NCBI GenBank assembly: GCA_018826405.1
Contig: JAHJZL010000052.1
Coordinates: 1 to 6,546 of the forward strand
DNA from: Patescibacteria group bacterium
GTDB lineage: Bacteria; Patescibacteriota; Minisyncoccia; Phycocordibacterales; Phycocordibacteraceae
Reading direction: 5' to 3'
DNA: 6,546 nt
The notes beneath the pieces are model-generated. The model did not search any database, was not told the DNA's origin, and saw only the letters and a program-made list of their open reading frames with translations. Position 1 is the stretch's first letter. Every line of letters starts with the position of its first letter. Below are positions 5,464-6,546 of the stretch, in pieces. The translations under genes and the position numbers were made by a program.

Positions 5464-6546
5464 ATGCGTTTTCTTCCCGCCCTCGGCGTCCTCATTATTT
5501 CAGGCCTCTTGGGCTGGTTCGCAGTATCTACAAATGGGCCGGAATCGTTTCCAATAAAGCTTGGTCTTGATTTGGCTGGAGGAACAGAACTTATTTATAG
5601 GGCAAATACAGACAACCTCGCAGAAGACAAACAGGGAGCACTTAACTCATTGCGAGATGTTATTGATAGGCGCGTAAACCTCTTTGGAGTTGCCGAGCCT
5701 CTCGTTGAGCTTGAGCGCTCAAGTGCCGTTGCGGGTGCTGAGGAGGACCGCCTTATTGTCCAGCTTCCTGGCGTAACTGATGTACAGGCAGCCGTTGATG
5801 CAATTGGGATGACTCCAACACTTGATTTCCGTATAGCTACAGACGAAGTTGCGAGCGGCACTCCTGTCTTTGCGCAGACAGAACTAACAGGGAGGTACTT
5901 GAAGAAAGCTGATCTCCAGTTTGGAAGCGCGAGCGGGGCAGGAGTTAACGAGCCAATCGTCGTCCTTACGTTTAATGATGAGGGAGCGGCTATCTTTGAA
6001 CGCCTCACGAAAGAAAACATTGGACGAACACTTGCTATCTATTTGGATGGAGAGCCAATCTCAACACCAGTTATTCGCGAAACAATTGCAGGCGGCACTG
6101 CTACTATTTCAGGAAACTTCTCTCCAACAGAAGGGCGCGAGTTAGTGCGTAATCTTAATTTTGGTGCATTGCCTGTTCCTATTGAGCTTGTTTCAAGCAA
6201 CACGGTTGGCGCAACCCTTGGTGCAAGTGCATTTGAAGCTGGCCTCATGGCAGGGATTATTGGATTTGCACTCGTTGTTTTGTTCATGATCATTTGGTAT
6301 CGCTTGCCTGGTCTTGTTGCCTCTGTAGCGCTCGTTATATATGTACTTATAACTATTGCCGTTATTAAGGGTGTGCCGATTACACTTACCGCTTCGGGTA
6401 TTGCCGGATTCATCCTCTCAATTGGTATGGCCGTTGATGCAAACGTCCTTATCTTTGAGCGTATGAAAGAAGAGATCCGAAGAGGTGTGGGAGGAAGGGA
6501 AGCAGTACGCATTGGATTCTCTCGCGCGTGGCCTGCTATTCGAGAC
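5464..6546 (+). CDS. secD: SecD, protein translocase subunit (C-terminus beyond window)
   Basis: The membrane subunit that, with SecF, uses the proton motive force to assist SecYEG-driven export on the outer side of the membrane. 361 codons are open to the window edge without a stop. A first membrane helix (about 4-22, one Arg ahead of it) is followed by GLDLAGG (34-40), DVIDRRVNLFGVAEP (65-79) and RLIVQLPGV (96-104) of the P1 region. Next come GNFSPTEGRELVRNLNFGA (217-235) and the export channel helices from about 258. GIAGFILSIGMAVDANVLIF (312-331) with ERMKEE after it is the SecD/SecF hallmark containing the conserved Asp in the membrane. P1 is compact, closer to SecDF-type than to E. coli SecD. 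The gene lies 22 bases after folD, and no Shine-Dalgarno sequence is seen at normal distance. SecF, or a fused SecF half, should follow outside the window. Confidence 0.95.
   Translation, partial: MRFLPALGVLIISGLLGWFAVSTNGPESFPIKLGLDLAGGTELIYRANTDNLAEDKQGALNSLRDVIDRRVNLFGVAEPLVELERSSAVAGAEEDRLIVQLPGVTDVQAAVDAIGMTPTLDFRIATDEVASGTPVFAQTELTGRYLKKADLQFGSASGAGVNEPIVVLTFNDEGAAIFERLTKENIGRTLAIYLDGEPISTPVIRETIAGGTATISGNFSPTEGRELVRNLNFGALPVPIELVSSNTVGATLGASAFEAGLMAGIIGFALVVLFMIIWYRLPGLVASVALVIYVLITIAVIKGVPITLTASGIAGFILSIGMAVDANVLIFERMKEEIRRGVGGREAVRIGFSRAWPAIRD

Noticed and set aside
6039..6512. 157-codon minus-strand open frame opposite secD
   Set aside because: The plus strand carries unmistakable SecD motifs here; the antisense product resembles nothing.

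Overview
The window is a compact bacterial stretch. It holds one partial reading frame at the left edge, one gene on the minus strand, four complete genes on the plus strand, and a fifth plus-strand gene cut by the right edge. Nearly every base is coding: the longest gap is the 35 bp between the divergent genes, and two junctions are 4-base ATGA overlaps. The proteins suggest a member of the Candidate Phyla Radiation (Patescibacteria, Parcubacteria-like). The grounds are a short FolD with altered signature motifs, a sugar-phosphate transferase with GPRND in place of the usual GPRPE, a compact SecD and very tight packing. This placement comes from remembered family patterns and was not searched. 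TGA is used as a normal stop twice, so the UGA-recoding lineages (Gracilibacteria, Absconditabacteria) are unlikely.

Layout: 1-99 is the C-terminal tail of a possible plus-strand gene, meeting the GT4 gene tail to tail on a shared CTAG. 96-1247 (minus) is a GT-B glycosyltransferase of family 4. A 35-bp divergent promoter region follows. 1283-2644 is a polyprenyl-phosphate sugar-1-phosphate transferase, the initiating enzyme for a lipid-linked glycan. 2654-3727 and 3724-4632 are two extended short-chain dehydrogenase/reductase (SDR) nucleotide-sugar epimerase/dehydratases. 4629-5441 is folD. 5464 to the window end is secD, lacking its C-terminus.

How they fit together: the two SDR enzymes probably make or interconvert a nucleotide sugar. 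The transferase would load the first sugar phosphate onto undecaprenyl phosphate at the inner face of the membrane, and the GT4 enzyme would extend it. This is a small surface-glycan module. Its plus-strand arm runs directly into housekeeping genes for one-carbon metabolism (folD) and protein export (secD). No CRISPR array, mobile element, tRNA, rRNA or convincing terminator was seen. I do not see a clearly new system; the points most worth a second look are the divergent FolD, its coupling to a sugar epimerase, and the bidirectional promoter.
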